38,799 bases of DNA from Bradyrhizobium sp. AUGA SZCCT0176 (GCF_018130145.1 NZ_JAFCMB010000037.1:1-38799), one strand, 5' to 3'. Numbered from the stretch's first letter, positions 21,747-30,629 are shown. Translations and numbers: made by a program. The notes: a model not told the origin generated them from the letters alone.

Positions 21747-23102
21747 ATGAGTACGTACGTAATGCCGATTTCAGGGCGTTTTGTCTTCAGATACACCGGT
21801 GTTTTGCTTACTATTGGGCTTCTGACCCTACTGGGCATCGTCGGGATGACCATCTGGCTTGGCGAGCGGGCTCAGACATACGCTAACGATGCCATCGAGG
21901 CGCGTGATACTCGAATCTCGGCGGTTGAACTCCGCAGTGCAATTCAGAGTGCGGAATCGGCCCAACGCGGATTCATTGTCGGCGGCAACGAAATCTATCT
22001 TGCGCCCTACGATAGCGCGAAGGTGTCTCTAGAGCGGCAACTCGACCGGCTTAAAGTATTGCTGGTGGCCTACAGGCAAGCCGATGCCATGCTTCGGCGG
22101 CTATCGACCGTCATCGGCGAAAAAATCGACGAAATGGATCGCACGATCGCGTTGAAGAAGGAGCAGCGCGATGCCGAAGCGCTTGCGATATTCAGATCCA
22201 ATCGCGGCAAAGCATTGATGGACGAAGCAAACGTCTTCCTTTCCAGCATTATCAGAATGACCGACGAGCGGCTCATCGCTGGTGTGATTGAGCAGAGTGA
22301 AAATGCGGCAAAGCTACGCTGGGTGTCGCTGCTTGGCGGCGTCATCATTGTGCTGGTTGTTAGCGGAGTAACCATTCTTGGTATTCGTTATGCGGTCGGA
22401 ATCGCCCAGGCGCGTGACGAGGTGAAAAACCTTAATGTCAATTTAGAGCAAAGGGTAAAGGAGCGCACTTCCGCCTTGGCGCAGGCGCGCGATCGCGCCG
22501 AAGTGTTGTTGGCCGAGGTCAATCACCGGGTCGCCAACAGTCTGATGATGGTTGCCTCGTTGGTGAGGCTTCAATCGAACGCGGTACAAAACCAAATTGC
22601 CAAGGATGCGCTTGCCGAGACCGAGGCCCGTATCTATGCAATATCGGATGTGCATAAGAAGCTTTACAGTTCGGGTGACGTGCGCTTGGTAGCGTTGGAC
22701 GAATATCTGTCAGGTTTGCTTCTTAGCCTGCAGAGTTCGATGCAGGACGAAGGCCATGGGGCGTCGCTCGACTACAATCTTGAGCCACTCAAGCTGCCGA
22801 CTGATTCCAGCATCAATCTCGGCGTGGTCGTCACCGAATGGGTCACGAATGCATTCAAATATGCTTATCCCGAGCGCCGCGGCGAGGTCCGGGTAAATTT
22901 GAAGCGTTTGTCGGATGGCCGGGGAGAACTGCTCGTGGAGGATGACGGTATCGGTCGGATTGATAGCGGTGCGATCAAGGGCACCGGGTTGGGAACGCGG
23001 CTGGTGAATGCGATGGCTGGCAATCTTGGCGGCGAGGTGGGATATTTCGCGCGTCAGCCCGGCACCCTTGCGCGTCTTACGTTTCCGCTACCGGCCGATT
23101 GA
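21747..23102 (+). CDS. CHASE3 sensor histidine kinase, HisKA_2 type
   Basis: The 451-aa protein has a membrane helix at about 12–38, a periplasmic CHASE3 sensor domain at about 40–190 (SAESAQRGFIVGG, YRQADAMLRRL), a second helix at 192–215 and a coiled-coil linker. The kinase core has the H-box EVNHRVANSLMMVASLVRLQ (His260), N-box VTEWVTNAFKYAYPE (Asn368), VEDDGIG and GTGLGTRLV. EVNHR-type H-boxes belong to the HisKA_2/HWE-related class common in rhizobia. The ribosome-binding site of ATG 21747 is weak. The next gene starts one base after its stop. Confidence 0.9.
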   Translation: MSTYVMPISGRFVFRYTGVLLTIGLLTLLGIVGMTIWLGERAQTYANDAIEARDTRISAVELRSAIQSAESAQRGFIVGGNEIYLAPYDSAKVSLERQLDRLKVLLVAYRQADAMLRRLSTVIGEKIDEMDRTIALKKEQRDAEALAIFRSNRGKALMDEANVFLSSIIRMTDERLIAGVIEQSENAAKLRWVSLLGGVIIVLVVSGVTILGIRYAVGIAQARDEVKNLNVNLEQRVKERTSALAQARDRAEVLLAEVNHRVANSLMMVASLVRLQSNAVQNQIAKDALAETEARIYAISDVHKKLYSSGDVRLVALDEYLSGLLLSLQSSMQDEGHGASLDYNLEPLKLPTDSSINLGVVVTEWVTNAFKYAYPERRGEVRVNLKRLSDGRGELLVEDDGIGRIDSGAIKGTGLGTRLVNAMAGNLGGEVGYFARQPGTLARLTFPLPAD

Positions 23103-23103
23103 T

Positions 23104-24303
23104 ATGAATGGTCCCCGAGTTTCATCCTGGAAAAGCGCGACGTCGTCATTGGGTGCTGCGCTTAGCACCGTGAATAGAGCTGCCGTCGGCGGCGCATTGG
23201 GTCTTTTGCTTTGTTTGGTTGCCGGCATTAGCTTATCGATGGCGCAGGACGGGCCGCCAGGCATTACTTCGCCGATTGTGCTGCCACAGTTCGACGAACG
23301 GTCGCCCCTCTGCGCGGCGCCTCCTGGGCTCCATAAAATATTGGTCTTTGCGCAGGATAACGAACGCCAATTCATGCAAGGTGTTGCACGCGGCCTCGCC
23401 ATGGCTGCTAAAGACCGAGGCCTCGAATTTCAGCTGGTGCTGGCCAACAACGATCCAAAAAGAATGATCGAGCAGGTAGACATTTTGCAAACCTCCAACG
23501 TTGGCGCGGTTGTCGCCGCTCCGGTCGATGCGCCGTCTCTGAGCCGGAGTCTTCAGAAGGTCATCTGGTCGGGCGGGTATGTCGGGACTGTTGTTCCACC
23601 GCCGGCTATCTCCCTTCTGAACGCTCCGCAATACCTGACGGGAAAGGTCCTCGGCGATGCGGCGGCCGCCTACATCAAAGGGAAGCTTGGGGGCAAGGCG
23701 AAGGTCGTGTTGCTGACACACGATAGTCTTCAATTTCTGGCGCCCCGCTTTGCAGCCATCCGTGACTCACTCAAGGAGATTCCGGGCGTTACCATCGTTG
23801 CAGATATTTCACCGGCGACCGTCGACAAGGAAGGTGGCGCCGCCATGATGCGCACCATCCTTCTCGCCGACCCCTCCATTGACGTTGTCATGGGCGCCGA
23901 CACGGTGGTTTTAGGCGCGCTGGCCGCTCTAAGGGAGGCTGGCAAGGCGCGCCCGCAACAGTTTTTAGGCGGTATCGATGGCGAGCCGGAAGCGGTCGCA
24001 GAGATAAAGCAAGGCGGTCCCTACAAGACAAGCGTCAGTCTCGCATCTCCCGTTTTCGGTTATGCCATGGCCCAGCACGCTGCAGATTGGCTGGAAGGGA
24101 AAAGCGTTCCGCAGGCCATGGACATTCTGCCCAAGCTGCTCACGTCAGACAACATGAGTTCGTACGAGTCGGACTTGGCCGACCCGGCAGCGGTGTACCG
24201 CGACCCTCAGCGCCGTGCCGCATATCTAAAAATGTACGGTAATATTTGTTATAATACCCGTGATCGATATATCAATTTTCCTTGGTCCTCCGAGAGAAGA
24301 TGA
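23104..24303 (+). CDS. Periplasmic sugar-binding-like protein
   Basis: The 399-aa protein has a long N-terminal signal region (hydrophobic LGLLLCLVAGISLSMAQ, cut near residue 48) and then a type I periplasmic-binding fold of the Peripla_BP_4/ribose-binding kind (KILVFAQDNERQFMQGVARG, DILQTSNVGAVVAAPVDAPS, IDVVMGADTVVLGALAALR, FLGGIDGEPEAVAEI). No ABC permease or ATPase adjoins it. It starts one base after the histidine-kinase stop, so the two are translated together. The arrangement suggests it presents a ligand to the CHASE3 domain instead of serving transport. The ligand is unknown. Confidence 0.85.
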   Translation: MNGPRVSSWKSATSSLGAALSTVNRAAVGGALGLLLCLVAGISLSMAQDGPPGITSPIVLPQFDERSPLCAAPPGLHKILVFAQDNERQFMQGVARGLAMAAKDRGLEFQLVLANNDPKRMIEQVDILQTSNVGAVVAAPVDAPSLSRSLQKVIWSGGYVGTVVPPPAISLLNAPQYLTGKVLGDAAAAYIKGKLGGKAKVVLLTHDSLQFLAPRFAAIRDSLKEIPGVTIVADISPATVDKEGGAAMMRTILLADPSIDVVMGADTVVLGALAALREAGKARPQQFLGGIDGEPEAVAEIKQGGPYKTSVSLASPVFGYAMAQHAADWLEGKSVPQAMDILPKLLTSDNMSSYESDLADPAAVYRDPQRRAAYLKMYGNICYNTRDRYINFPWSSERR

Positions 24304-24347
24304 ACAGCGCTGGGGGGCGACTGGTGAAGTATCTGTACTAGTTGTGC

Positions 24348-24460
24348 CCATTGGCCCCTCTGAGACATGCCTGCCTATCCTGAGATGTCCGTTCACCGGG
24401 GTAGACCGGAAGTCGCGGTGGTCCGAGCGAACCGACGCGAATGACCCAGAACGGACTAAG
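24348..24460. repeat. Dispersed intergenic repeat, copy L
   Basis: GAGACATGCCTGCCTATCC, TGAGATGTCCGTTC, CCGGGGTAGACCGGAAGTCG, AACCGACGCGAATGACCCA and GAACGGAC. It lies in the convergent gap between the two solute-binding protein genes and is the closest relative of copy A. Confidence 0.75.
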
Positions 24461-24495
24461 TGGTCCAAGCTCCACACTATCCGACTGTTGGGCGA

Positions 24496-25296
24496 CTAAT
24501 TCGGAACCCGAACGCCCCGCAGCCCGGCTTCGGTAATCGCTTTCTCCACCGTGCCATCGGACCGCATTCCGTTCACGAGTTCATCAACGGTGGGAAGCGC
24601 CGAGGCGGCTCGTTTGCGCACTCCGATTGCCATTTGCACGACGTTGAAACGCCCGGGCAACACCTGTGCTCCAGGCAAGGCGTCAGCAATGCGATGGGCG
24701 AGGTGCAGGTTCTCACCGTAAACGTCAGCTTTGCCAGTTGCCAACGCCTCGCGAGCCGAATCGAACCCGCCGGGCACCTGTATGATCTCTGCATTCTTGA
24801 TAAGGCGTGTCAGAACGGTGTGTGGCGCGCTTCCTTGCGCGACGGCGATCTTCACGCCTGCACGGTCGACTTCCTCTGCGGTGGTTGGTGTTGCTCCGGC
24901 GCGCGCGACATAGCCGTTGTCTACTTCCATGAATGTCACACTAAACGCGAGGTATTCTGCGCGAGATGGATCGCGCGCAGCAAGCCCGATGTCCCAGTCA
25001 TCGCTCGCGAGACTTTCGTTGTAACGCATTGGATTGTCGTAGGGCTTGAGTTCGACCGGTATGCCGAGACGCGCAGCGAGCGTCCGGGCAACGGAGACGG
25101 AAACACCGCCGAGGGAGCCGTCGGTACCGCGGGTCACCAGAACAGGATTGGAGGCAATGAGAGCGACGCGCAGTTTGCCGGTTGGAAATAGTGTGGCAGG
25201 CGCGGATGGGGCTTGAGCCCATGCGATCTGCGGCGCAGCGGGGAGCGCGGCAGCCCCCGCCGCCAGATGAAGGAAGTGTCTGCGAGGTAGTTTCAT
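24496..25296 (-). CDS. Orphan family-3 solute-binding protein, Tat-exported
   Basis: The 266-aa protein has a twin-arginine-like signal (KLPRRHFLHLAAGAAALP, cut after AWA) and an SBP_bac_3 fold: GKLRVALIASNPVLVTRG, LGGVSVSVARTLAARLG, SDDWDIGLAARDPSR and a final EKAITEAGLRG. Such proteins capture amino acids or organic acids in the periplasm. No permease or ATPase is adjacent, so it either shares a transporter elsewhere or has a sensing role. ATG 25296 is chosen because it begins the signal peptide. It has clear but distant similarity in design to the binding proteins at 32070 and 36671, which belong to full importers. Confidence 0.85.
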   Translation of the reverse strand: MKLPRRHFLHLAAGAAALPAAPQIAWAQAPSAPATLFPTGKLRVALIASNPVLVTRGTDGSLGGVSVSVARTLAARLGIPVELKPYDNPMRYNESLASDDWDIGLAARDPSRAEYLAFSVTFMEVDNGYVARAGATPTTAEEVDRAGVKIAVAQGSAPHTVLTRLIKNAEIIQVPGGFDSAREALATGKADVYGENLHLAHRIADALPGAQVLPGRFNVVQMAIGVRKRAASALPTVDELVNGMRSDGTVEKAITEAGLRGVRVPN

Positions 25297-25424
25297 AGCG
25301 GTCCCTCTCACTCTCAAATGTTGAGAACCAACCCGACTGCTCTGCCTGCGTGACGCGAGTTTACCCTACACATTTGGGACTTTTGCGTCAGCGTCAGCGG
25401 TAAGCGAACGAGGTGATCATGTCG

Positions 25425-25538
25425 CTTTTTGTCACTTTTCGGACGTGCCGCGATTTCGGAGTTGAGTTTGCTTCAGGGATTGAGCCGAAGCTGATCTCCA
25501 GCCTGCCAAGGGCGGCTTTTGGCGCAAAGCGGACACCG
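25425..25538. repeat. Dispersed intergenic repeat, copy M
   Basis: TTTTTGTCACTTTTCGGACGTG, GGCGGCTTTTGGCGCAAAGCGGACACC, in family order with a poorly conserved middle. It lies in the gap between the solute-binding protein and LysR genes. Confidence 0.6.
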
Positions 25539-25732
25539 AAGAATCTCTTCCATTTGCCTACTGTATTAGTTTGACGGTTTGGAGTGCCCGCCGGAAGATC
25601 ATGCGGAGTTTTATGAATCGTCCTCCTCCGCGCGGTTGTTTCCTAGAGAGCGCCATTAGCCAATGACTTGACTTAAGACCTCATTGATTGTCGTTATTGC
25701 CGAGTGTTACCATACTTCTGATTTTCTCGGTG
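25539..25732. other. Gap without recognised features
   Basis: This is the rest of the 436-bp space upstream of the solute-binding gene. It is more AT-rich than its neighbours. Short frames are open here, but none has a ribosome-binding site or recognisable content. Confidence 0.4.
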
Positions 25733-26665
25733 TCAGTTGGCCCGCCGCACTTCGCGCTGCTGAAACAACTTGACACACACTTCGCGCAGCCAGCGATTAC
25801 CGGCATCTTGATGAAAGCGGCTGTGCCAGTGCTGCTTGACGGTGAAGCCGGGGATCTTCACCGGGCACCGCAGCACCTTCAGGCCATAGAAGCCTGCCAG
25901 TGTCTCTCCGATGTGGCGCGGCAGCGTGGCGATCAGATCGGTCGTGCCGATGATCGCCGGAAGACCGAGGAAGCCCGGTAACCACAACGCCAGCTTCCGT
26001 TCAACCTTCTGGCGCGCCATCGCGGCTGCCAATAGCTGTGCGCCGGTGCCAGAGACGATGCCGATATGCTCCTCGGCCTGATAGTCCTTGAGCGAAAGGG
26101 AGCGTGACACCCGCGGATGGGCGGCGTTGACGAGGCAAACCCAGTCCTGCGGAAAAAGCGTTTGTTGAAAGAATCCGGCTTCGAGTTCCGGGATGAAACC
26201 GAGCGCCAGGTTGGCCTCGCCTGATTGCAACGCGCGTCCGGTATCCGCATTTATCTGCGCGGCCTCGATCCGAATGTGGGGCGCCGCGGCTCGCACGTGC
26301 TGGAGGATGTGCGGCAACAGAGTTACGTGGCTCCCATCGGTCATGCATATGCGGAATTGGCGCTGAGCAGTGGCTGGAACAAACGAATCCTCCCACGCCG
26401 CCAGACGGCGCAGTGCCTCCAGCGCTTGGCGCGCCGTGCCGATCAGCGCGTCTGCGCGCGGCGTCGGCTGCATGCCGGAAGGGCTGCGAATGAACAGCGG
26501 GTCGCGCAAATCGCGCCGCAGACGAGCGAGCCAAATGCTGATCGTCGGCTGGCTCTGCCCGAGTTGCTCGGCCGTCCGGGTCACGCTGCCGGTGGTGTAG
26601 AGCAGATCGAACAGCCGCAGCAACTTGGCGTCAAGCAGGCTTGTTTCGCTTGTAGGTACGGTCAT
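25733..26665 (-). CDS. LysR-family transcriptional regulator
   Basis: The 310-aa protein has a LysR N-terminal winged helix at about residues 10–70 (LLRLFDLLYTTGSVTRTAEQ, GQSQPTISIWLARLR, DPLFIRSPSGMQPT), then a substrate-binding domain (FRICMTDGSHVTLLPHILQHV…). It is divergent from the catabolic operon beginning at 26767 and presumably activates it in response to a pathway compound. ATG 26665 is chosen by comparison with the fold; ATG 26683 in frame is possible and neither has a good ribosome-binding site. An imperfect dyad lies between the two promoters. Confidence 0.88.
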   Translation of the reverse strand: MTVPTSETSLLDAKLLRLFDLLYTTGSVTRTAEQLGQSQPTISIWLARLRRDLRDPLFIRSPSGMQPTPRADALIGTARQALEALRRLAAWEDSFVPATAQRQFRICMTDGSHVTLLPHILQHVRAAAPHIRIEAAQINADTGRALQSGEANLALGFIPELEAGFFQQTLFPQDWVCLVNAAHPRVSRSLSLKDYQAEEHIGIVSGTGAQLLAAAMARQKVERKLALWLPGFLGLPAIIGTTDLIATLPRHIGETLAGFYGLKVLRCPVKIPGFTVKQHWHSRFHQDAGNRWLREVCVKLFQQREVRRAN

Positions 26666-26674
26666 TAAAAAATG

Positions 26675-26698
26675 CAATATCATCTATTACGATCATTG
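26675..26698. promoter_or_regulatory. Imperfect dyad between LysR and its operon
   Basis: CAAT.TCATC….CGATCATTG shows outer CAAT/ATTG and inner ATC/GAT symmetry in an AT-rich 24-bp region. The place and form suit a LysR recognition site, overlapping the regulator's own start. Confidence 0.4.
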
Positions 26699-26766
26699 AA
26701 TAGCCACATGATGAGTTGACGGCCTATGAATTTCCCCACACCGGCAACGGGTGGGAGGAAGTCTAG

Positions 26767-27711
26767 GTGAAAATCTGCTTTGTCGGCGCGGGCGCGCTTG
26801 GTTCCACGATTGGCGGCACGCTCGCCAAGGGTGGTGCAGACGTCTGGCTGATCGACCCGCTCCAGGCGCATGTCGATGCGATTAATTCCCACGGGCTGCG
26901 CATTCTCGAAGCCGGGATCGAAACCAGTGTGAAGGTTAGCGCCAGCACATGCGCTGCCGATCTCGGCACGATTGCCGATCTGGTTATCGTACTCGTCAAA
27001 TCCTACTACACGCGTGACGCCATACGCGCTGCTGCGTCCATTATCGGACCGCAGACCATCGTGATGTCGCTGCAAAACGGACTCGGACACGAAGACATCC
27101 TGGCCGACGAAGTCGGTCGCGACCGGGTAATGGCGGGCAAGACTTATGTCGGCGGTGTATTCCTGGCCCCTGGTCATGTCCGCTCCGGCGTGGTGGGCAA
27201 GGAAACGATCATCGGCGAATTGGACGGGGCGCTCTCGCCGCGCGCTCAGCGCATCGCGGATTGCTTCAACGCTGCCGGAATCCGGACCTATGTCAGCGAC
27301 AACATCACCGGCATTATGTGGGACAAGCTGTTCATCAACGTTGCTGGTGGCGGCCTGACCGCGATCACCGGGTTGACCTATGGCGGCCTCTACGCTCTGC
27401 CCGTGCTTGAAGAAGCCGCGTTGGCCGCGGTCGCCGAGGGTATCGCTGTCGCCAAGGCGGCCGGCGTAGCGATCTCGATCACAGATCCGCATGTGGCCTG
27501 GAAGATGGCGTCCGCCGGACTTCCCGCGGAGTTCAAGACCTCAATGCTGCAAAGCCTGCAAGCCGGCGGCGCTACCGAAATTGATTTCATCCACGGCTCC
27601 GTCATGCGCTGGGGCGCCAAGCTGGGCATTCCGACTCCGGTCAACTCCACCATCGTCGCCTGCATCAAAGGCATCGAATTCGCTCGCACCGAATATCCCG
27701 GCAAGGCTTGA
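26767..27711 (+). CDS. Ketopantoate reductase family dehydrogenase
   Basis: The 314-aa protein has the PanE/ApbA fold: NADP-binding GAGALGSTIG (residues 7–16), Asn104 (SLQNGLG), catalytic Lys187 (MWDKLFINV) and Glu271 (ATEIDFIHGSV). Family members reduce 2-keto acids to 2-hydroxy acids, using NADPH. Here it heads a catabolic operon and not a pantothenate locus, so it more likely handles a pathway 2-oxo/2-hydroxy acid. GTG 26767 has GGGAGGAAG upstream. The next gene starts five bases after its stop. Confidence 0.85.
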   Translation: MKICFVGAGALGSTIGGTLAKGGADVWLIDPLQAHVDAINSHGLRILEAGIETSVKVSASTCAADLGTIADLVIVLVKSYYTRDAIRAAASIIGPQTIVMSLQNGLGHEDILADEVGRDRVMAGKTYVGGVFLAPGHVRSGVVGKETIIGELDGALSPRAQRIADCFNAAGIRTYVSDNITGIMWDKLFINVAGGGLTAITGLTYGGLYALPVLEEAALAAVAEGIAVAKAAGVAISITDPHVAWKMASAGLPAEFKTSMLQSLQAGGATEIDFIHGSVMRWGAKLGIPTPVNSTIVACIKGIEFARTEYPGKA

Positions 27712-27716
27712 AATCG

Positions 27717-28103
27717 ATGAGTCTCCCTCGCGCCTATATTGAACACGTCGCTATCCAGGTGAAAGACATTGACTGGTATGTGCGCTTCTTTGCCGAAGTG
27801 CTCGGCCTCGGTATCCGCGCTGAACTAGCGGCCCAGCCGCATATTGGCCGGCAAGTCTGGGTGCTGGGCAGTGTGCAGCTGATCTCCAACCCCGCCTTCC
27901 AAGGCCCGGAAGCAAGGCTCGGCCATCTCGGCATTATGGTGGACGACTATGACGGCGTCCTCGAACGCGCCGCCGCCTTCGGCGCCAAGGCGCTACCCGC
28001 CGGGCCGAATTGGCTCGAACTGCCGGATGGACTCAACATCGAAATTTTGCAGGCGAACCAGGGTTCGGTGGAAGCCGCTCTCGCCATTGACCCACGCGCA
28101 TAA
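27717..28103 (+). CDS. VOC-superfamily (glyoxalase-fold) protein
   Basis: The 128-aa protein is a single vicinal-oxygen-chelate domain pair: YIEHVAIQVKDIDWYVRFFAEVLGLG in the first beta-alpha-beta unit and RLGHLGIMVDDYDGVLERAAAFGAKAL in the second, ending with a LELPDGLNIEIL strand. His13 (IEHVA), His72 (LGHLG) and a late Glu are plausible metal ligands. VOC enzymes perform isomerisation, epimerisation or ring-opening; the reaction here is not evident. ATG 27717 is five bases after the preceding stop, with AAGG upstream. Confidence 0.82.
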   Translation: MSLPRAYIEHVAIQVKDIDWYVRFFAEVLGLGIRAELAAQPHIGRQVWVLGSVQLISNPAFQGPEARLGHLGIMVDDYDGVLERAAAFGAKALPAGPNWLELPDGLNIEILQANQGSVEAALAIDPRA

Positions 28104-28114
28104 GGAATCGTGAG

Positions 28115-28576
28115 ATGTCCGAAGAGAAGTATTGGGATGACGCCAAGGTGGGCGACGAGAGCATCACGCCGTCGGTGATCGTCACCGAGGCGATGGTGAA
28201 TGCCTATGCCGAATTGACAGGCGATTTCACGCCCGTCCATGTCGACGAGGAATACGCCAAGACGACGCCGTTTGGCACCCGTGTGGCCCACGGTCTGTTC
28301 GGCCTGTCACTGGCCGACGGGATGAAGACGCGGGCTGATTACCGCTTCCTGCCCGGCATGTCGCTGGGCTGGACCTGGGATTTCAAGTTGCCGATCAAGC
28401 TCGGCGATACCCTGCACGTCAAGTTCAGGGTCGGTTCGATGCGCACCACCAAGCGCGAGGGCTGGGGCATCGTGGTGCTGCCGTCCGAACTGATCAACCA
28501 GCGCGGCGAGGTCGTGCAGCTCGGCGAGCACCGGTTGATGATCCCAATGCGCGGCAAGGCAGGGTCAGCAGCATGA
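28115..28576 (+). CDS. MaoC-type hot-dog hydratase
   Basis: The 153-aa protein has the MaoC hydratase motif YAELTGDFTPVHVDEEYA, with the catalytic Asp37-x4-His42 dyad, and FGTRVAHGLFGLSLADG. It should hydrate or dehydrate an enoyl-CoA such as a mesaconyl- or crotonyl-type thioester, in the cytoplasm. It overlaps the following CoA-transferase gene by four bases (ATGA), which argues that the transferase makes its CoA substrate. The start ATG 28115 has AAGGAATCG upstream. Confidence 0.88.
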   Translation: MSEEKYWDDAKVGDESITPSVIVTEAMVNAYAELTGDFTPVHVDEEYAKTTPFGTRVAHGLFGLSLADGMKTRADYRFLPGMSLGWTWDFKLPIKLGDTLHVKFRVGSMRTTKREGWGIVVLPSELINQRGEVVQLGEHRLMIPMRGKAGSAA

Positions 28577-29805
28577 GCATGCAGAACCTGCCGCTTAAGG
28601 GCATCCGCGTCGTTGACTACAGCCACTTCCTGGCCGGTCCCTTCATGGGCCGCTGCATGGCCGCGCTCGGGGCCGAAGTGATCAAAGTGGAGCGTCCGAA
28701 GGCTGGCGATGCCGGGCGAGCGCATCCGCATTTCAAGGACGGTCAGTCCGGCTACTTCCTGCAACAGAACATGGGCAAGCAGGGCCTGTGCATCGACATG
28801 CGCGACAAACGCGGCTTGGAGATGATGCAAAAGCTGGCCGATACCGCCGACGTGTTCATCGAGAATTACCGCCCTGGCGCGCTTGATCGTCTCGGTCTTG
28901 GTTACAGGGCGCTGTCGGTGCGCAATCCGAAACTGGTCTACTGCTCGGTCTCCGCCTACGGCCATACCGGTCCTTATGCGGATCGCCCAGGCTTTGGACT
29001 GATTGCCGAGGCGATGTCGGGTGCGATGGCTCAGGTCGGCAATCCCGGCGAGGCACCACCGCTGCTGCGCATGCCGATTGCCGACATGTACACCGGCATT
29101 CATGGCGTGGCGGCGATCAACGCGGCTCTGCTCGGGCGGGTGTCGAGTGGCCTCGGCCAGCATATCGATCTAGCCCTGTATGATTGCATGGTCTCGATGC
29201 ATGACTTCGCGGTGCAGCGCTACTTCATGTCGGAAGGCACGGTGATGCCGCAGCAGACCGGCAGCGGTCAGCCGGATTCGACAGTCTACGGCGTCTTTCC
29301 CGCCAAGGACGGTTATCTGGTGATTGCCGCGCAAGTCGATGACGCCTGGAATCGCCTTGCCAACTTGATTGGTGGCGTTTCGCTTGCGGCAGACGAACGC
29401 TTCTCTACTCCTGCCGCTCGCAATGCGCACTACGCCATCGCCATGGATATCGTGCGTGGCTGGACCCAGGCGCAACCCACGCGCGACGCCTGTCTGGCAG
29501 CGCTCGATGCAGCGGGCGTGCCATCGGCCCCGGTTCAGAATATCGACGAAGTCGTGAAGGACCCGCAGATTCTCGCGCGTGGCATGCTGGTCGAGCAACA
29601 GCATCCGGTGCTGGGCAAGGTTACGCTGCCAAACCTGCCGTTCCATTTCTCCGGCTGCGACACCACCATCCGCACCACAGCGCCGTTGATGGGCCAGGAC
29701 AACCGTCGCATCGCTGCCAGTCTCGGCTTCTCAACTGAGCAGATCGACGCCATGGTGAAGGATGGCGTGCTCTACGCCGAGGCGGCAGTTGGAGCCTCGG
29801 CATGA
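28573..29805 (+). CDS. Family III (CaiB/BaiF) CoA-transferase
   Basis: The 410-aa protein is a full-length class III CoA-transferase: GIRVVDYSHFLAGPFMGRCM, ALGAEVIKVERP, FIENYRPGALDRLGLGY, YCSVSAYGHTGPY, and catalytic Asp171 in RMPIADMYTG, which forms the acyl anhydride with CoA. It moves CoA between acids (donor often succinyl- or formyl-CoA). It overlaps the genes on both sides by four bases, so it belongs to a tightly coupled unit with MaoC and the AroE-like enzyme. Acid substrate unknown. Confidence 0.9.
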   Translation: MSMQNLPLKGIRVVDYSHFLAGPFMGRCMAALGAEVIKVERPKAGDAGRAHPHFKDGQSGYFLQQNMGKQGLCIDMRDKRGLEMMQKLADTADVFIENYRPGALDRLGLGYRALSVRNPKLVYCSVSAYGHTGPYADRPGFGLIAEAMSGAMAQVGNPGEAPPLLRMPIADMYTGIHGVAAINAALLGRVSSGLGQHIDLALYDCMVSMHDFAVQRYFMSEGTVMPQQTGSGQPDSTVYGVFPAKDGYLVIAAQVDDAWNRLANLIGGVSLAADERFSTPAARNAHYAIAMDIVRGWTQAQPTRDACLAALDAAGVPSAPVQNIDEVVKDPQILARGMLVEQQHPVLGKVTLPNLPFHFSGCDTTIRTTAPLMGQDNRRIAASLGFSTEQIDAMVKDGVLYAEAAVGASA

Positions 29806-30629
29806 CCGACAAATATGCGGTGATCGGCAATCCGATTGGCTTCACCAAGTCGCCATTGATTCATTCGACCTTCGCTAAACAGACCGACCAGGACATCGAA
29901 TACACTGCGATTCTTGGAAAGATAGGCGAGTTTGCCCCACAAATTGACCAGTTCCGTGCGGATGGCGCAAAGGGACTGAACATCACCGCTCCGTTCAAGC
30001 TCGATGCTTTCGGGTATGCGACGGACCTATCCGAGCGCGCGCGGCGAGCCGGAGCGGCGAATTGCCTAAAATTCGATGGCGCACGTGCATTTGCCGAGAA
30101 TTTCGATGGTGTGGGGCTAACCCGTGACATCACGGTGAATCAAAGTGTTTCGATGCGTGGCAAGCGTGTGTTGTTGCTCGGTGCCGGCGGTGCAGTCCGT
30201 GGAGCACTACTACCGTTCCTGCGGGAAGAGCCGGCCGAGTTGGTGCTGGTGAACCGCACGCTATCCAAGGCTGCTGCGCTCGGGACTGAATTCGCTGCCG
30301 CGGGAAATCTGGTGGTCTGCGGCTATCCGGAACTGGCTGACCTCTCGGGGCAGTTCGATCTCGTGATCAACGCCACCTCCGCCAGTCTGCGAGGAGAGCT
30401 GCCGCCGGTGCCGCCCAATGTCTTCAACGGTGCCGCTCTTGCTTATGAGCTGGCCTACGCGAAGGGATTGACACCATTCCTCAAGGCCGCGCAGGCAGCA
30501 GGCGTTCAGCGTCTGGCTGATGGCGTCGGCATGCTGGTGGAGCAGGCGGCCGAGGCATTTTTCTGGTGGCGTGGCGTTCGCCCGCAAACCGCGCCATTGA
30601 TTGCACAGATAGCCGTTCCGCTAATCTGA
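29802..30629 (+). CDS. Shikimate dehydrogenase-like (AroE family)
   Basis: The 275-aa protein has the AroE layout. The catalytic Lys66 (NITAPFK) and Asp102 are present, as are Thr62, Asn87, the GAGGA nucleotide loop (127–131), NRTLSKA (NADP-type motif) and Gln/Glu in EQAAEAFFWW. Two substrate-pocket positions differ from the usual enzyme: GNPIGFTKSP has Thr15 where Ser is normal, and NFDG replaces NTDG, putting Phe101 next to the catalytic Asp. It lies within a catabolic operon, so it may oxidise a shikimate- or quinate-like compound instead of serving biosynthesis. Confidence 0.85.
   Translation: MTDKYAVIGNPIGFTKSPLIHSTFAKQTDQDIEYTAILGKIGEFAPQIDQFRADGAKGLNITAPFKLDAFGYATDLSERARRAGAANCLKFDGARAFAENFDGVGLTRDITVNQSVSMRGKRVLLLGAGGAVRGALLPFLREEPAELVLVNRTLSKAAALGTEFAAAGNLVVCGYPELADLSGQFDLVINATSASLRGELPPVPPNVFNGAALAYELAYAKGLTPFLKAAQAAGVQRLADGVGMLVEQAAEAFFWWRGVRPQTAPLIAQIAVPLI

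Noticed and set aside
24460..25191. Plus-strand open frame of 243 codons across the orphan solute-binding gene
   Set aside because: The minus-strand reading has a Tat signal and SBP_bac_3 fold; the plus-strand one is Cys/His/Arg-rich with no family features.
28339..29163. Minus-strand open frame opposite MaoC and CoA-transferase genes
   Set aside because: Both plus-strand genes have intact catalytic motifs; the antisense frame shows none.
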